Assembly (NCBI GenBank): GCA_964522845.1
Contig: CAZFZQ010000002.1
Span: 1-39,097 of the forward strand
Direction of reading: 5' to 3'
DNA: 39,097 nucleotides
DNA from: CAZFZQ01 sp964522845
Lineage (GTDB): Bacteria > Patescibacteriota > Patescibacteriia > GCA-002772895
How positions within the stretch are numbered: position 1 is the stretch's first letter; each line of letters opens with the position of its first letter. Both the position numbers and the translations under genes were made by a program. The notes beneath the pieces are model-generated. The model was not told the DNA's origin, did no database searches, and worked only from the letters and a program-made list of their open reading frames with translations. Positions 1 through 7,132 of this stretch are shown one piece after another.

Positions 1-119
1 TGCCAAAATTGAAAGTATACGGCCGGGATGGGGAGAAGTGTTTGCGGTGCGGCGGGAAAATAAAAAAAATAAAATCCGCCGGCCGCGGCACCTACTTCTG
101 CCCGAATTGCCAGAAGTAG
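1..119 (+). CDS. mutM: Formamidopyrimidine-DNA glycosylase, C-terminal end only
   Basis: The window opens inside this gene; the reading frame starts at base 3 and stops at TAG 117-119. The visible 38 residues are a Fpg/Nei-type zinc finger: a conserved PKLKVYGRDGEKC lead-in, then CLRC, a GRGTYFC turn and CPNC (Cys-x2-Cys ... Cys-x2-Cys), ending QK just after the last cysteine as in Fpg. Family knowledge: Fpg excises oxidised purines and nicks the abasic site, and the finger contacts DNA. The N-terminal catalytic proline and H2TH region lie outside the window, so catalytic integrity cannot be judged. Nei is less likely because of the GRGTYFCPNCQ ending. Confidence 0.85.
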   Translation, partial: PKLKVYGRDGEKCLRCGGKIKKIKSAGRGTYFCPNCQK

Positions 120-179
120 CGGTTTTTTATTAGTTTTGATAAACTATAATTAGTACAGTCGAGATTAGGAGGTGCTATT

Positions 180-701
180 TTGAAAACAAGAAAAAAGAAA
201 CAGCATATTTTAAGGCGATACCTGTCCGAATCAATTGGTCATGAGAAACAAGTTGAGCTTTTTGAGGCTATTGATGAATTTGCTATAAAGTATCCAAATG
301 GGAAGGTAGCGTTATTTATTAATAGTCCGGGGGGTATTGCCGAGTGTGCCTTTGCCATACGCGATTATATTGAAGCATGTCCGCTTCAGATAAATACTGT
401 TGTGCAAGGAGAAGTCGGTTCGGCCGCCGTGATTGTCTTTTTGGTGGGCAAAGAAAGGTTTATGAGCAAAAGTTCGGTTATCGTTTTTCATAGACCTTGG
501 AAAAAAACGGACTCTCTTTTATTCGCCGAGGATGCGCGTTGGATTGCGAATGATTTAGACAGAATTGAAAATGGAATGCTGGAATTGATTTGCGAAAAAA
601 CCGGTAAAGATAGAGAGGCAGTAAAGAACGATTTAAACCGTTTTAGAATTTTTAGCGCGCAAGAAGCGTTGGAGTACGGTCTCGTGCACAGAATCATCTA
701 A
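180..701 (+). CDS. ClpP/crotonase-fold serine protease-like protein
   Basis: 173 aa, ClpP family fold. FINSPGG (47-52) matches the oxyanion strand, GEVGSAA places the nucleophile at Ser81, VFHRP places the catalytic His at 104, and FSAQEALEYGLV matches the ClpP C-terminal signature. The acid of the triad, normally in the R-D-x-F segment just before FSA, is replaced by Phe155 (NRFRIF). The protein may therefore be weak, use another acid such as the nearby Asn/Asp, or be non-proteolytic. It is a little shorter than typical ClpP. Start is TTG at 180, fixed by AGGAGGTG at 167-174; a TATAAT at 145-150 may be its -10 box. Flanked by its own terminator, so monocistronic. No Clp ATPase gene lies nearby. 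Confidence 0.75.
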   Translation: MKTRKKKQHILRRYLSESIGHEKQVELFEAIDEFAIKYPNGKVALFINSPGGIAECAFAIRDYIEACPLQINTVVQGEVGSAAVIVFLVGKERFMSKSSVIVFHRPWKKTDSLLFAEDARWIANDLDRIENGMLELICEKTGKDREAVKNDLNRFRIFSAQEALEYGLVHRII

Positions 702-734
702 TCCGTTCTTCTATAAACTTAGGACGGATTTTTT
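700..734 (+). terminator. Rho-independent terminator after the ClpP-like gene
   Basis: AATCCGT (700-706) pairs with ACGGATT (724-730) and is followed by a run of T; it begins at the stop codon. Confidence 0.7.
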
Positions 735-736
735 AT

Positions 737-763
737 TTGACAGAAACCGATTAAAATTAGAAT
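737..763 (+). promoter_or_regulatory. Promoter for the M16 peptidase gene
   Basis: TTGACA at 737-742 with TAGAAT at 758-763 (15-bp spacer) or an AATATG-type box a few bases later. It follows the preceding terminator directly. Confidence 0.5.
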
Positions 764-805
764 ATGGATGCAGGGGATTATGCTCATTAACAAAGAGGTA
801 AAATC

Positions 806-2062
806 ATGGACGACCTTGAAAAATACAGGATAGAGCAATGTGTACTGGACAATGGATTAAGGGTGATTGTGAAGCGTCTGCTATCCGGTGGCATAAGCGG
901 AGTTGTGGCTGTAAGATGTGGATCAATATATGAAACTAAGGGCGGTAATAATGGAATTTCGCATTTTTTGGAGCATTTAATTTATTCCGGTGGAATTAGG
1001 CGTAGCCGCCGAAATTCGCCAATCTATAAAATTGAGAAAACAGGCGCTGATGTTAATCCTACGACTTCCAGGTTTTGGACCGAATATCCGTTTAACCTTT
1101 TGCAGAGGTGCTGGAAATCCAATTTTAGGATGTTGCTTGATACTATAGGCAGCGTAGATTTTTCCAAGGCAATTTTTCTGCTGGAACAAAAAATTGTGGC
1201 GAACGAAAAAATAAACGACACCGATGATCTTGATAGCGTAATGGAAAGCCGTATTTTTCCGCGTCATTCTTTTAGTTTACCAGTAGATGGGATAATTAAG
1301 ACGGTTAATGCGTTAACGCCAAGGCGATTAAAAAATTGGCACCGCCGTTTTTATCGTCCAGAAAGGACAACGGTTATTGTTGTTGGCGATACCAGTATTG
1401 GGGAAGTTGTTTCTATCATAAAGAAAACTGCAATTTGGCAGATGGCCGATGTCTCCAGTATTACCATTAAAGAACCACCCCCCGCTTTTATTAATTGGGA
1501 CGCGTCGTCTACGGGCGGCACTCTTGATACAAACGCAATGAGGATTGTTTTTTCCGCGCCGGTCAACCCTTGTGATATTGTTTTGTTTTATTATATTGTT
1601 GATATGATTAATGATTTGTCAGTGGTCGGAATGGGCTGGAAAATTATCCAGAATTTGGGTCTTCATGAGGGAATGGGTATTGATGAGGATAAAAATATAG
1701 AGCTTAACAGTTTGTGTAATTATTTTGTTATTGATTTTTGGGCGCCATCTCATAAAAGATTGAGAAGTATGGAGCGCGCATTTTTTTCCTGGGTGAAGAA
1801 AGTTAACGAGGGCGGATTAACCCGGAATAGTTTTGTACGCATATACAATCAACATCTGGAATACATAAGATTGGGTGTGAATGACGAGCGCTGGTGGGGA
1901 AAGCTTTTAGCTAAAATGGTTACGCAGAATTTTTCGCAAGCTCTGGAAATATGCATAAACCCGGATATTCACGGCGCGGTTGAGATAAAAAAAGAGGTTG
2001 ATCGTGTATTTCGCGCCACGGTGGGCGATAAGCATGTTGTTTTCAGGAATTTTAAAAAATAA
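806..2062 (+). CDS. M16 family zinc metallopeptidase
   Basis: 418 aa. The inverted zinc motif HFLEH is at residues 53-57 (His53, Glu56, His57), and the third zinc ligand is expected about 77 residues on, which lands on Glu134 in VANEK; all catalytic ligands are present. The N-terminal LDNGLRVIVKR strand and the GGNNGISHFLEHLIYSG stretch are typical of the pitrilysin/processing-peptidase family. The C-terminal half is the inactive second domain and is divergent. No signal peptide is evident, so it is likely cytosolic. Start ATG 806 is supported by AAGAGGT at 793-799. Own promoter and own terminator make it monocistronic. Substrate unknown; CPR genomes often carry such small M16 proteins. Confidence 0.85.
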   Translation: MDDLEKYRIEQCVLDNGLRVIVKRLLSGGISGVVAVRCGSIYETKGGNNGISHFLEHLIYSGGIRRSRRNSPIYKIEKTGADVNPTTSRFWTEYPFNLLQRCWKSNFRMLLDTIGSVDFSKAIFLLEQKIVANEKINDTDDLDSVMESRIFPRHSFSLPVDGIIKTVNALTPRRLKNWHRRFYRPERTTVIVVGDTSIGEVVSIIKKTAIWQMADVSSITIKEPPPAFINWDASSTGGTLDTNAMRIVFSAPVNPCDIVLFYYIVDMINDLSVVGMGWKIIQNLGLHEGMGIDEDKNIELNSLCNYFVIDFWAPSHKRLRSMERAFFSWVKKVNEGGLTRNSFVRIYNQHLEYIRLGVNDERWWGKLLAKMVTQNFSQALEICINPDIHGAVEIKKEVDRVFRATVGDKHVVFRNFKK

Positions 2063-2074
2063 TAATTATTCTCA

Positions 2075-2100
2075 ACAGCTGGCAATCCGGCTGTTTTTTT
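2075..2100 (+). terminator. Terminator after the M16 peptidase gene
   Basis: Eight-base stem with one T.G pair (2075-2082 with 2087-2094), CAAT loop, followed by seven T. Confidence 0.8.
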
Positions 2101-2114
2101 GTTAAGATATTTAT

Positions 2115-3167
2115 ATGAAAAGAATTGTTAGATGGTGCGCAATTATTTTGATTTTAGCGGTTTTTGCCGGAGTGATTTTTTCCGGTTATTTTTTGAATGA
2201 ACTTTTTTTCAAGCGCCCGGCGCAGGGCGCGGAGGCGGTGGCTTTTTCCGTGACAAAAGGCGAGAGCGTGAAAAAAATCGCTGGCGAATTACAAAGAACG
2301 GGAATTATTCCGAACGCTTTTGTTTTTTCAAGCTACGTCCGGCTGATTCAGGCGGAAGATATTTTTCAAGCCGGCGATTACAAGCTTTTGTCCGGGTCGT
2401 CAATCAGTGCTCTTGTGGAAGTTCTTACTTCCATCAACATAAAAGAAAACAGATTTACTTTGATTGAAGGCTGGTCGCTAAAAGACATAGTGGACTATTT
2501 GGTTACTAAAAAAACCATAAACCGCGCGAGTGATTTTTATTTTTTAACCGGACGCCCGGCTGTGGATTACAGAAAAACAAAAATAGATTTTGTCAAGAAT
2601 TGGACTTATGATTTTTTGGCTGACCGGCCGGCATACGCCACGCTGGAAGGCTACGTTTATCCGGACACCTACCGCGTGCTGGATGAAGCGGGAGCGGAAG
2701 GGTTGATAAAAAAATCGCTGGATAATTTTGGAAAAAAATTAACGCCGGAATTGCGCGCGGAAATCGCGCGGCAAGGAAAAACAATTCATCAGGTCGTGAC
2801 CATGGCATCTGTCGTGGAAAACGAAGTGAGAAATTATGAAGACAGGCGGATAGTGGCGGATTTATTTTGGCGCCGGTTGAAAATCGGGATGCCTCTTCAG
2901 GCCGACTCAACTATTAATTATGTAACACAATCCGGCCGCGACCGCTCAACTTACGATGATTTAAAAATTGATTCGCCGTGGAATACTTATAAATATGGCG
3001 GCTTGCCCTTGGGACCTATTTGCAATCCATCCATTGAAGCAATCCGCGCGGTGATTTATCCGACGCCAAACAGTTATTTATATTTTTTAACCGATAAAGA
3101 CGGCGCGGTGCATTATGCCAAGACCACAGCCGAACACGCGAACAATCGGGTCAAGTATTTGAAATAA
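2115..3167 (+). CDS. mltG: Endolytic murein transglycosylase MltG (YceG)
   Basis: 350 aa. One N-terminal membrane anchor (about 7-28), a LysM-like domain (GESVKKIAGELQRTGII, 49-65), then the YceG catalytic domain with EGYVYPDTYRV (178-188) and MASVVENEV, where Glu235 matches the catalytic Glu of E. coli MltG (ASIVEKE). QADSTINYV and SPWNTYKYGGLPLGPICNP are the other family blocks. Role: cleaves nascent peptidoglycan strands and sets chain length, at the outer face of the membrane. No Shine-Dalgarno is visible; the ATG follows the preceding terminator by 14 bases, consistent with a very short leader. Full length for the family. Confidence 0.95.
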   Translation: MKRIVRWCAIILILAVFAGVIFSGYFLNELFFKRPAQGAEAVAFSVTKGESVKKIAGELQRTGIIPNAFVFSSYVRLIQAEDIFQAGDYKLLSGSSISALVEVLTSINIKENRFTLIEGWSLKDIVDYLVTKKTINRASDFYFLTGRPAVDYRKTKIDFVKNWTYDFLADRPAYATLEGYVYPDTYRVLDEAGAEGLIKKSLDNFGKKLTPELRAEIARQGKTIHQVVTMASVVENEVRNYEDRRIVADLFWRRLKIGMPLQADSTINYVTQSGRDRSTYDDLKIDSPWNTYKYGGLPLGPICNPSIEAIRAVIYPTPNSYLYFLTDKDGAVHYAKTTAEHANNRVKYLK

Positions 3168-3168
3168 T

Positions 3169-3198
3169 TTGACAGCAAAACAGTAACTCTGTTATTAT
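3169..3198 (+). promoter_or_regulatory. Promoter of the SAM riboswitch transcript
   Basis: TTGACA at 3169-3174 and TATTAT at 3193-3198, spacer 18, just upstream of the aptamer. Confidence 0.7.
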
Positions 3199-3218
3199 AG
3201 AATTAAGTTTGAAAATTT

Positions 3219-3379
3219 AACATATCAAGAGTGATGGATAGCTTCGCCATGCGGAGCAAGAGAACTAGCTCTAAGCCATCCGGCAACCTATTTTATACAA
3301 ATAAACAAGGTGCCACTTCTAGCCCCATGGGGAAAGATAGTCAGTTATTTTAATCCTCCCCCTGCGGAGGTTTTGTGTT
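3219..3379 (+). promoter_or_regulatory. SAM-I-type (S-box clan) riboswitch with terminator
   Basis: The S-box core is recognisable. ATATCAAGAG starts P1 (closing strand GATAG around 3336-3340). P2 is GATGG 3233-3237 with CCATC 3276-3280. The hallmark CCGGCAACC forms P3 with AGGTGCC 3308-3314 (GGC, bulged A, ACCT). Then AGC-CCC-AT-GGG-GAAAGATAG matches the P4/J4 end of SAM-I aptamers. P2 carries a longer arm than usual, including an AGAG/CTCT hairpin, so a SAM-I/IV-like variant is possible. The expression platform is CCTCC 3355-3359 with GGAGG 3366-3370 followed by TTTTGTGTTTT, so SAM binding should turn transcription off. The next gene is unrecognised; metK lies 2.4 kb further on. Confidence 0.82.
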
Positions 3380-3386
3380 TTATGGA

Positions 3387-3435
3387 GTGAAAATTGAAAA
3401 GAAGGCGTTTTTAATTTTCACCTCATAAAGAGGTG
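3387..3435 (+). promoter_or_regulatory. Leader with two mutually exclusive hairpins before the 3454 gene
   Basis: GTGAAAATT at 3387-3395 can pair with AATTTTCAC at 3412-3420. CACCTC at 3419-3424 can instead pair with GAGGTG at 3430-3435, just before the AAGGAGG ribosome site (3441-3447). The two hairpins share bases 3419-3420, and CCTC could also mask the ribosome site. Confidence 0.4.
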
Positions 3436-3453
3436 CGCAAAAGGAGGCACATA

Positions 3454-4311
3454 GTGGGCGCTTTCATTAACATTTCTACTGATGATTTGCGGAAAAGAAT
3501 TTGGTGTCCTGCCATCAACGAAATTTTTCACGCGACTAAAAGCCGTGTTATAGCCGAGTCGGACGATGTGTCCGTCCAAATTAAGCTGGCGAATGCGGAT
3601 AGGGTTTGGCTGAGATACAAGTTGCGCGACAGAAGATTTGACGGGCCGGGATGGAAGGGATCGCCGCTTACCGACTGGACATACGGCGGAGCGGACGACG
3701 TCTTCCCGTTTGGCAGCGCGGTGGAAGAGTCAATCTATTGTCTTGACCCGCGATATCCTTTGACGGATGCCTTCACGGCCAGGCAGGCGCAATTCATCAC
3801 AAATCCCTTTGAGGAGCTACCATACTCCAATCCGACTAAGGACGCCTTAAGCGATTGGTTCCGAAGATGGCAAGAAATTGTTAATAAAAATAATGTTCCT
3901 TATCCGGGATATTTCTATCTGAACAATATTCCCGGCGTAAGACGCTATGTGCATGAAAATATTACCGTTCTTTTGAAAGAAAAAGGTTATAAATACCTTA
4001 CAGCCGTGCCCACTTGGTGGCATACCGCTCGCATTTGCGCGCATCTCGGTTTTGTTTTCCAATGCGAAGAAGACGAATTGGTTATTGATAAGCTAAACAC
4101 GCGATTGAATTTTTCGACAAAAGAAGAATGCGCGCGTTCGAGTTGGATTGTTATGCTGCAATTTTGGGTTGAGCTGGTTTGCGGGGCCGGTTTTTCGCTT
4201 TCGGAAGATTTTCCGGAAGCCGTATCGCTGGTCCTCCGCGATGAGCGCGGCGCACACCTTACTTTTCCTTTGTCGCCGCAAAGAAACCTCTGGTTGAATT
4301 ATAAGATTTGA
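3454..4311 (+). CDS. Unrecognised protein under SAM-riboswitch control
   Basis: 285 aa from GTG 3454, which is 6 bases after AAGGAGG (3441-3447); a longer in-frame GTG at 3433 lies upstream of that site and is not used. I do not recognise the family. It is soluble, without a signal or membrane segment, and rich in Trp, Tyr and Pro. Residues about 170-205 (LKEKGYKYLTAVPTWWHTARICAHLGFVFQ) have the helix-strand and '..LGF' pattern seen near the end of GNAT acetyltransferases, but no clear acetyl-CoA loop is visible, so this is only a hint. Because the riboswitch senses SAM, a link to methionine or SAM metabolism or uptake is inferred, not shown. The stop codon lies against a terminator, so the gene is a single unit with the riboswitch. 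Confidence 0.8.
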   Translation: MGAFINISTDDLRKRIWCPAINEIFHATKSRVIAESDDVSVQIKLANADRVWLRYKLRDRRFDGPGWKGSPLTDWTYGGADDVFPFGSAVEESIYCLDPRYPLTDAFTARQAQFITNPFEELPYSNPTKDALSDWFRRWQEIVNKNNVPYPGYFYLNNIPGVRRYVHENITVLLKEKGYKYLTAVPTWWHTARICAHLGFVFQCEEDELVIDKLNTRLNFSTKEECARSSWIVMLQFWVELVCGAGFSLSEDFPEAVSLVLRDERGAHLTFPLSPQRNLWLNYKI

Positions 4312-4312
4312 C

Positions 4313-4333
4313 AAGGGGCCGCGCTCCTTTTTT
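4313..4333 (+). terminator. Terminator between the riboswitch gene and the M20 peptidase
   Basis: AAGGGGC (4313-4319) pairs with GCTCCTT (4323-4329), CGC loop, then T run to 4333. It separates the two genes into different transcripts. Confidence 0.7.
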
Positions 4334-4340
4334 AAATAAT

Positions 4341-5396
4341 ATGGACATTCTAAAAATTTATTATAAAAAAATATTGCGGTTTCGGCGTGATTTGGACAAA
4401 ATCGCGGAATTAAGTTGGCAAGAAGAAAAAACCAAAAAATACATAATCAAAAATTTAGGTAAAGATTATTATTGGACAAAAAAAACAGCCGTGATTTACA
4501 AAATCGGCTGCGGAATCCCCGTATTTTTCAGGGCTGAATTGGATGCTTTGCCCACGCGCCGCGGGCCGAGGCATGTTTGCGGGCACTCGGCGCATTCGGC
4601 CGCTTTAATGGGTGCATATTTATATTTTAAAAAACATCCAGTCCGGGATTTTGCAGTTTATTTTGTTTTCCAACCATCTGAAGAATCTTTTCCCAGCGGA
4701 GCGGATTTTATATCAAAAAATTTCAAGGAGATAAATAAATGCCGCGCCGGTTTCGGTTTTCATGTCTTGCCGAATTTCCGTTTGGGCGAACTTGCCAGTC
4801 CCGTCTTTGCCGCAGGCGATTATTTTGAAATTAGAATTACGGGCCGGTCAGGGCATATTAAAGATAAAAATAAACGAAGGGGCGGAGATGCAATTTTGAT
4901 TGCCGGGAAATTGGCAAAAAAAATAAATGCTGATAAGAAAGAAAATTTCGTTATTAATGTTGGATTGATTAAAGGCGGGGAAGCGCCCAATAAAATTGCC
5001 GGTTCCGCGTTTTTGGCGGGCGATGTAAGAACCCTTGCGGCAAGCGGCAGTGTTTCCGCGCGACTCTGGCTTTCCGATTTGTGCCATAAATTGGAGAAGC
5101 AAAATTTTGCAAGTAAAGTTAACCTGCGCTATTGTAAGGGATACCCGCTTTTCAGAAATGATAAAAAAATATTTGAAAAAATCAAAAAAATTTTTAGGAT
5201 AAAAAAAGAAGTCAAAACTTTCGGCACGGAAGATTTTTCCATGTATCGTCCGCCAAAAATATTTTTATTGATCGGCGTTGGAAAAAGCGCGGAACTTCAT
5301 ACGGATAAATTTTATGTAAGAAATGGGGTTATAACAAAACTTTTTGAATACTGGGTAAAAATAATAAATAATTTAGAAATAATCGTCGGACTGTAA
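4341..5396 (+). CDS. M20 family metallopeptidase / amidohydrolase
   Basis: 351 aa from ATG 4341; the upstream in-frame TTG at 4308 overlaps a terminator stem and is rejected. M20D-like blocks are in order: FRAELDALP (63-71), CGHSAHSAALMGA (80-92), FQPSEES (110-116), GFGFHVLPN (138-145), TGRSGH (167-172), FGTEDFSMY (294-302), ELHTDKF (318-324). Predicted metal ligands are Cys80, His82, Glu115, His141 and His320. The usual CGHDGH is CGHSAH here, a mild variation. The family hydrolyses N-acyl or N-carbamoyl amino acids or small peptides using two metal ions; the substrate cannot be told. Cytosolic. The start is only 7 bases after a T run, so a short or absent leader is likely. Confidence 0.88.
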   Translation: MDILKIYYKKILRFRRDLDKIAELSWQEEKTKKYIIKNLGKDYYWTKKTAVIYKIGCGIPVFFRAELDALPTRRGPRHVCGHSAHSAALMGAYLYFKKHPVRDFAVYFVFQPSEESFPSGADFISKNFKEINKCRAGFGFHVLPNFRLGELASPVFAAGDYFEIRITGRSGHIKDKNKRRGGDAILIAGKLAKKINADKKENFVINVGLIKGGEAPNKIAGSAFLAGDVRTLAASGSVSARLWLSDLCHKLEKQNFASKVNLRYCKGYPLFRNDKKIFEKIKKIFRIKKEVKTFGTEDFSMYRPPKIFLLIGVGKSAELHTDKFYVRNGVITKLFEYWVKIINNLEIIVGL

Positions 5397-5433
5397 TAAG
5401 TTCTTTATCAGCAGTACCGTAAAGGAGGGAGAG

Positions 5434-5652
5434 ATGGCAAAACTGCTCACTTTTCAAGAACGCAACAGGATTTTGGAGCAATATACGCACACGATTGAAA
5501 TATTTTCCAATGAAGAAGATATTGACGCTTCGCCGGAAGTCCAGCAATTTGAAGAAGAATATGCGTATGATGAAGAGCTCTCGGCTCAGATGCGAAGAGC
5601 CAAAGAAAAGAAAAAGAATTTTTTGAAAATAATGAGCGGCAAGATGAATTAA
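5434..5652 (+). CDS. Small acidic helical protein, unknown function
   Basis: 72 aa, start ATG 5434 with a strong AAAGGAGGGAGAG site just upstream. The composition is highly charged: an acidic middle (SNEEDIDASPEVQQFEEEYA) and a basic C-terminal helix (MRRAKEKKKNF). No membrane segment and no cysteine. Bounded by its own terminator. I do not recognise a family; it could be a partner or adaptor protein. The strong ribosome site and clean boundaries make it a real gene rather than a chance frame. Confidence 0.7.
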   Translation: MAKLLTFQERNRILEQYTHTIEIFSNEEDIDASPEVQQFEEEYAYDEELSAQMRRAKEKKKNFLKIMSGKMN

Positions 5653-5695
5653 ATGGGGGCTTACGTCCTCGCTGGACAGCCCCCATTATTTTTGT
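5652..5695 (+). terminator. Terminator after the small acidic protein
   Basis: Ten-base perfect stem, AATGGGGGCT (5652-5661) with AGCCCCCATT (5678-5687), then TATTTTTG. The stem overlaps the stop codon. Confidence 0.85.
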
Positions 5696-5724
5696 TAAGA
5701 TTTTTATAATTAAATACTACCAAT

Positions 5725-5813
5725 GTCATTCCCGACACCGAAGCGACAGCGCAGGTAATATTTGGGAATCCGGAGATATAATAAGCCTGGATTCCCGCCT
5801 TCGCGGGAATGAC
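5725..5813. repeat. Palindromic intergenic repeat of the GTCATTCCCG type
   Basis: Begins GTCATTCCCG and ends CGGGAATGAC, with an inner TGGATTCCCGCC...GCGGGAAT hairpin and a TTGGGAATCC half-site. This is the widespread short repeat whose translation in spurious frames reads VIPAKAGIQ or FPRRRES, and those peptides do appear in the antisense frames here. It lies 9 bases before metK, so it would be in the metK leader. It contains TATAAT at 5777-5782. Confidence 0.8.
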
Positions 5814-5822
5814 AAATAAATT

Positions 5823-6866
5823 ATGGCAATTAAAACAGTGGAGTCCGTAACCGAAGGGCATCCGGATAAAGTTTGCGACCAAATATCCGATGCTCTTTTG
5901 GATGAATACTTAAAACAAGATCCTAACTCGCGCGTAGCCGTGGAAACGTTTGGCGGACACGGGCTTGTTTTGGTTGGCGGCGAAGTAACGACCAACGCGG
6001 TGGTAGAGCCGGAATTTATTATCAACCGCCTTTACCGCGAAATCGGCTATAATGATACTTTAGAAATTTTATCCCATATTCAAAAACAATCGCCGGATAT
6101 TGCCATGGGCGTGGATACGGGCGGCGCGGGCGACCAGGGAATTATGTACGGATATGCTACCGGAGAAACGCAAGAATTTTTGCCGCGTCCGATTGTGACG
6201 GTCCATAATCTTACAAAACGCCTGGCGTTTTTGCGGAAAAATCATCCCAAGTTTTCATGGTTGGGGCCGGATGGAAAGGCACAGGTAACGTATGACGGCG
6301 ATCAATTAAAAACAGTTTTGGTTTCTACTCAGCATCTGCAGGATTTGGGCAATGAAATGATGCGCCAGCTTTTGATTTCACATTTAATTGAACCGGTTAT
6401 TGGCGACCTTAATGGCGTGGAAATTTTGATAAATCCGACCGGCCGTTTTGTGCAAGGCGGATTTGAAGCTGACACCGGATTGACCGGCAGAAAAATAATG
6501 GTTGATACTTACGGAGGATTGATCCCGCATGGCGGCGGCGCGTTTTCCGGAAAAGACGCGACAAAAGTGGACCGTTCCGCGGCGTACATGGCGCGTTTTT
6601 CCGCAAAAAATATCGTCGCAAACGGTTTGGCGAAAAATTGTTTAGTGTCCGTGGCTTACGCTATTGGCAAAGCCGAGCCCTTGATGCTTCGCGCGGTTTC
6701 GGGCGATGGAAAAGATTTGTCAAAAATTGTGGCTGATAATTTTGATTTCCGGCCAAAAGCGATTATTGAACGATTGGGACTGAGGCGTCCGATATATTTA
6801 AAAACCGCTTCTTACGGCCATTTTGGAAAAGACGATCTGCCGTGGGAAGAAATTGTTAGTTTGTAG
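5823..6866 (+). CDS. metK: S-adenosylmethionine synthetase
   Basis: 347 aa. Makes SAM from methionine and ATP. Family signatures: ESVTEGHPDKVCDQISDA (His13, Asp15 of the ATP/Mg site), GGAGDQGIMYGYAT (the flexible P-loop-like segment), INPTGRFVQGG, GRKIMVDTYGG, HGGGAFSGKDATKVDRSAAY (active-site Lys/Asp) and SVAYAIGKAEP. It is shorter than the roughly 385-aa enterobacterial enzyme but all three repeats are present; loops are trimmed. No Shine-Dalgarno. A SAM riboswitch sits 2.4 kb upstream but is separated by two terminators, so this gene is probably not under its control. Confidence 0.97.
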   Translation: MAIKTVESVTEGHPDKVCDQISDALLDEYLKQDPNSRVAVETFGGHGLVLVGGEVTTNAVVEPEFIINRLYREIGYNDTLEILSHIQKQSPDIAMGVDTGGAGDQGIMYGYATGETQEFLPRPIVTVHNLTKRLAFLRKNHPKFSWLGPDGKAQVTYDGDQLKTVLVSTQHLQDLGNEMMRQLLISHLIEPVIGDLNGVEILINPTGRFVQGGFEADTGLTGRKIMVDTYGGLIPHGGGAFSGKDATKVDRSAAYMARFSAKNIVANGLAKNCLVSVAYAIGKAEPLMLRAVSGDGKDLSKIVADNFDFRPKAIIERLGLRRPIYLKTASYGHFGKDDLPWEEIVSL

Positions 6867-6892
6867 TTAGTAGTGAGTAGTAAGTAGTTAAG

Positions 6893-6921
6893 AAAATGCG
6901 CTCCAAACGGGGCGCATTTTT
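6893..6921 (+). terminator. Terminator after metK
   Basis: Twelve-base stem with one wobble (6893-6904 with 6909-6920), AAAC loop, T tract. It is preceded by a run of TAGT-type words (6863-6892). Confidence 0.9.
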
Positions 6922-6961
6922 ATTTTGCTTTATTTAGCGATTTTTATTACAATACAGATAT

Positions 6962-7132
6962 ATGGAAGAAGAACCGCGATACAAAAGTCACGATTTAAGG
7001 ACGCTTTTGATTTTGATATTTATTTTAGTTGCCATCGCGGGAGTGGTATGGTTTTTTGGTTGGGGAGCGTATCAGTTTGATATTATAAAACAAGGAGAAC
7101 CAATTATTATTTATACTAATGTCTCTCCATAA
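6962..7132 (+). CDS. Single-span membrane micro-protein
   Basis: 56 aa (MEEEPRYKSHDLRT... to ...YTNVSP). An acidic N-terminus, one hydrophobic helix at about 15-32 (LLILIFILVAIAGVVWFF) and a short C-terminal tail. It overlaps the start of the following DUF4015 gene by 14 bases, so the two are probably co-transcribed and may work together at the membrane. Function unknown. No clear Shine-Dalgarno, as for many genes here. Confidence 0.6.
   Translation: MEEEPRYKSHDLRTLLILIFILVAIAGVVWFFGWGAYQFDIIKQGEPIIIYTNVSP

Noticed and set aside
4308..4340. Upstream TTG start of the M20 peptidase
   Set aside because: It overlaps a terminator stem and the previous stop codon; the family N-terminus begins at 4341.
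5661..6025. Two minus-strand frames with VIPAKAGIQ and FPRRRES peptides
   Set aside because: These are translations of the intergenic palindromic repeat at 5725-5813 and of the metK antisense strand.
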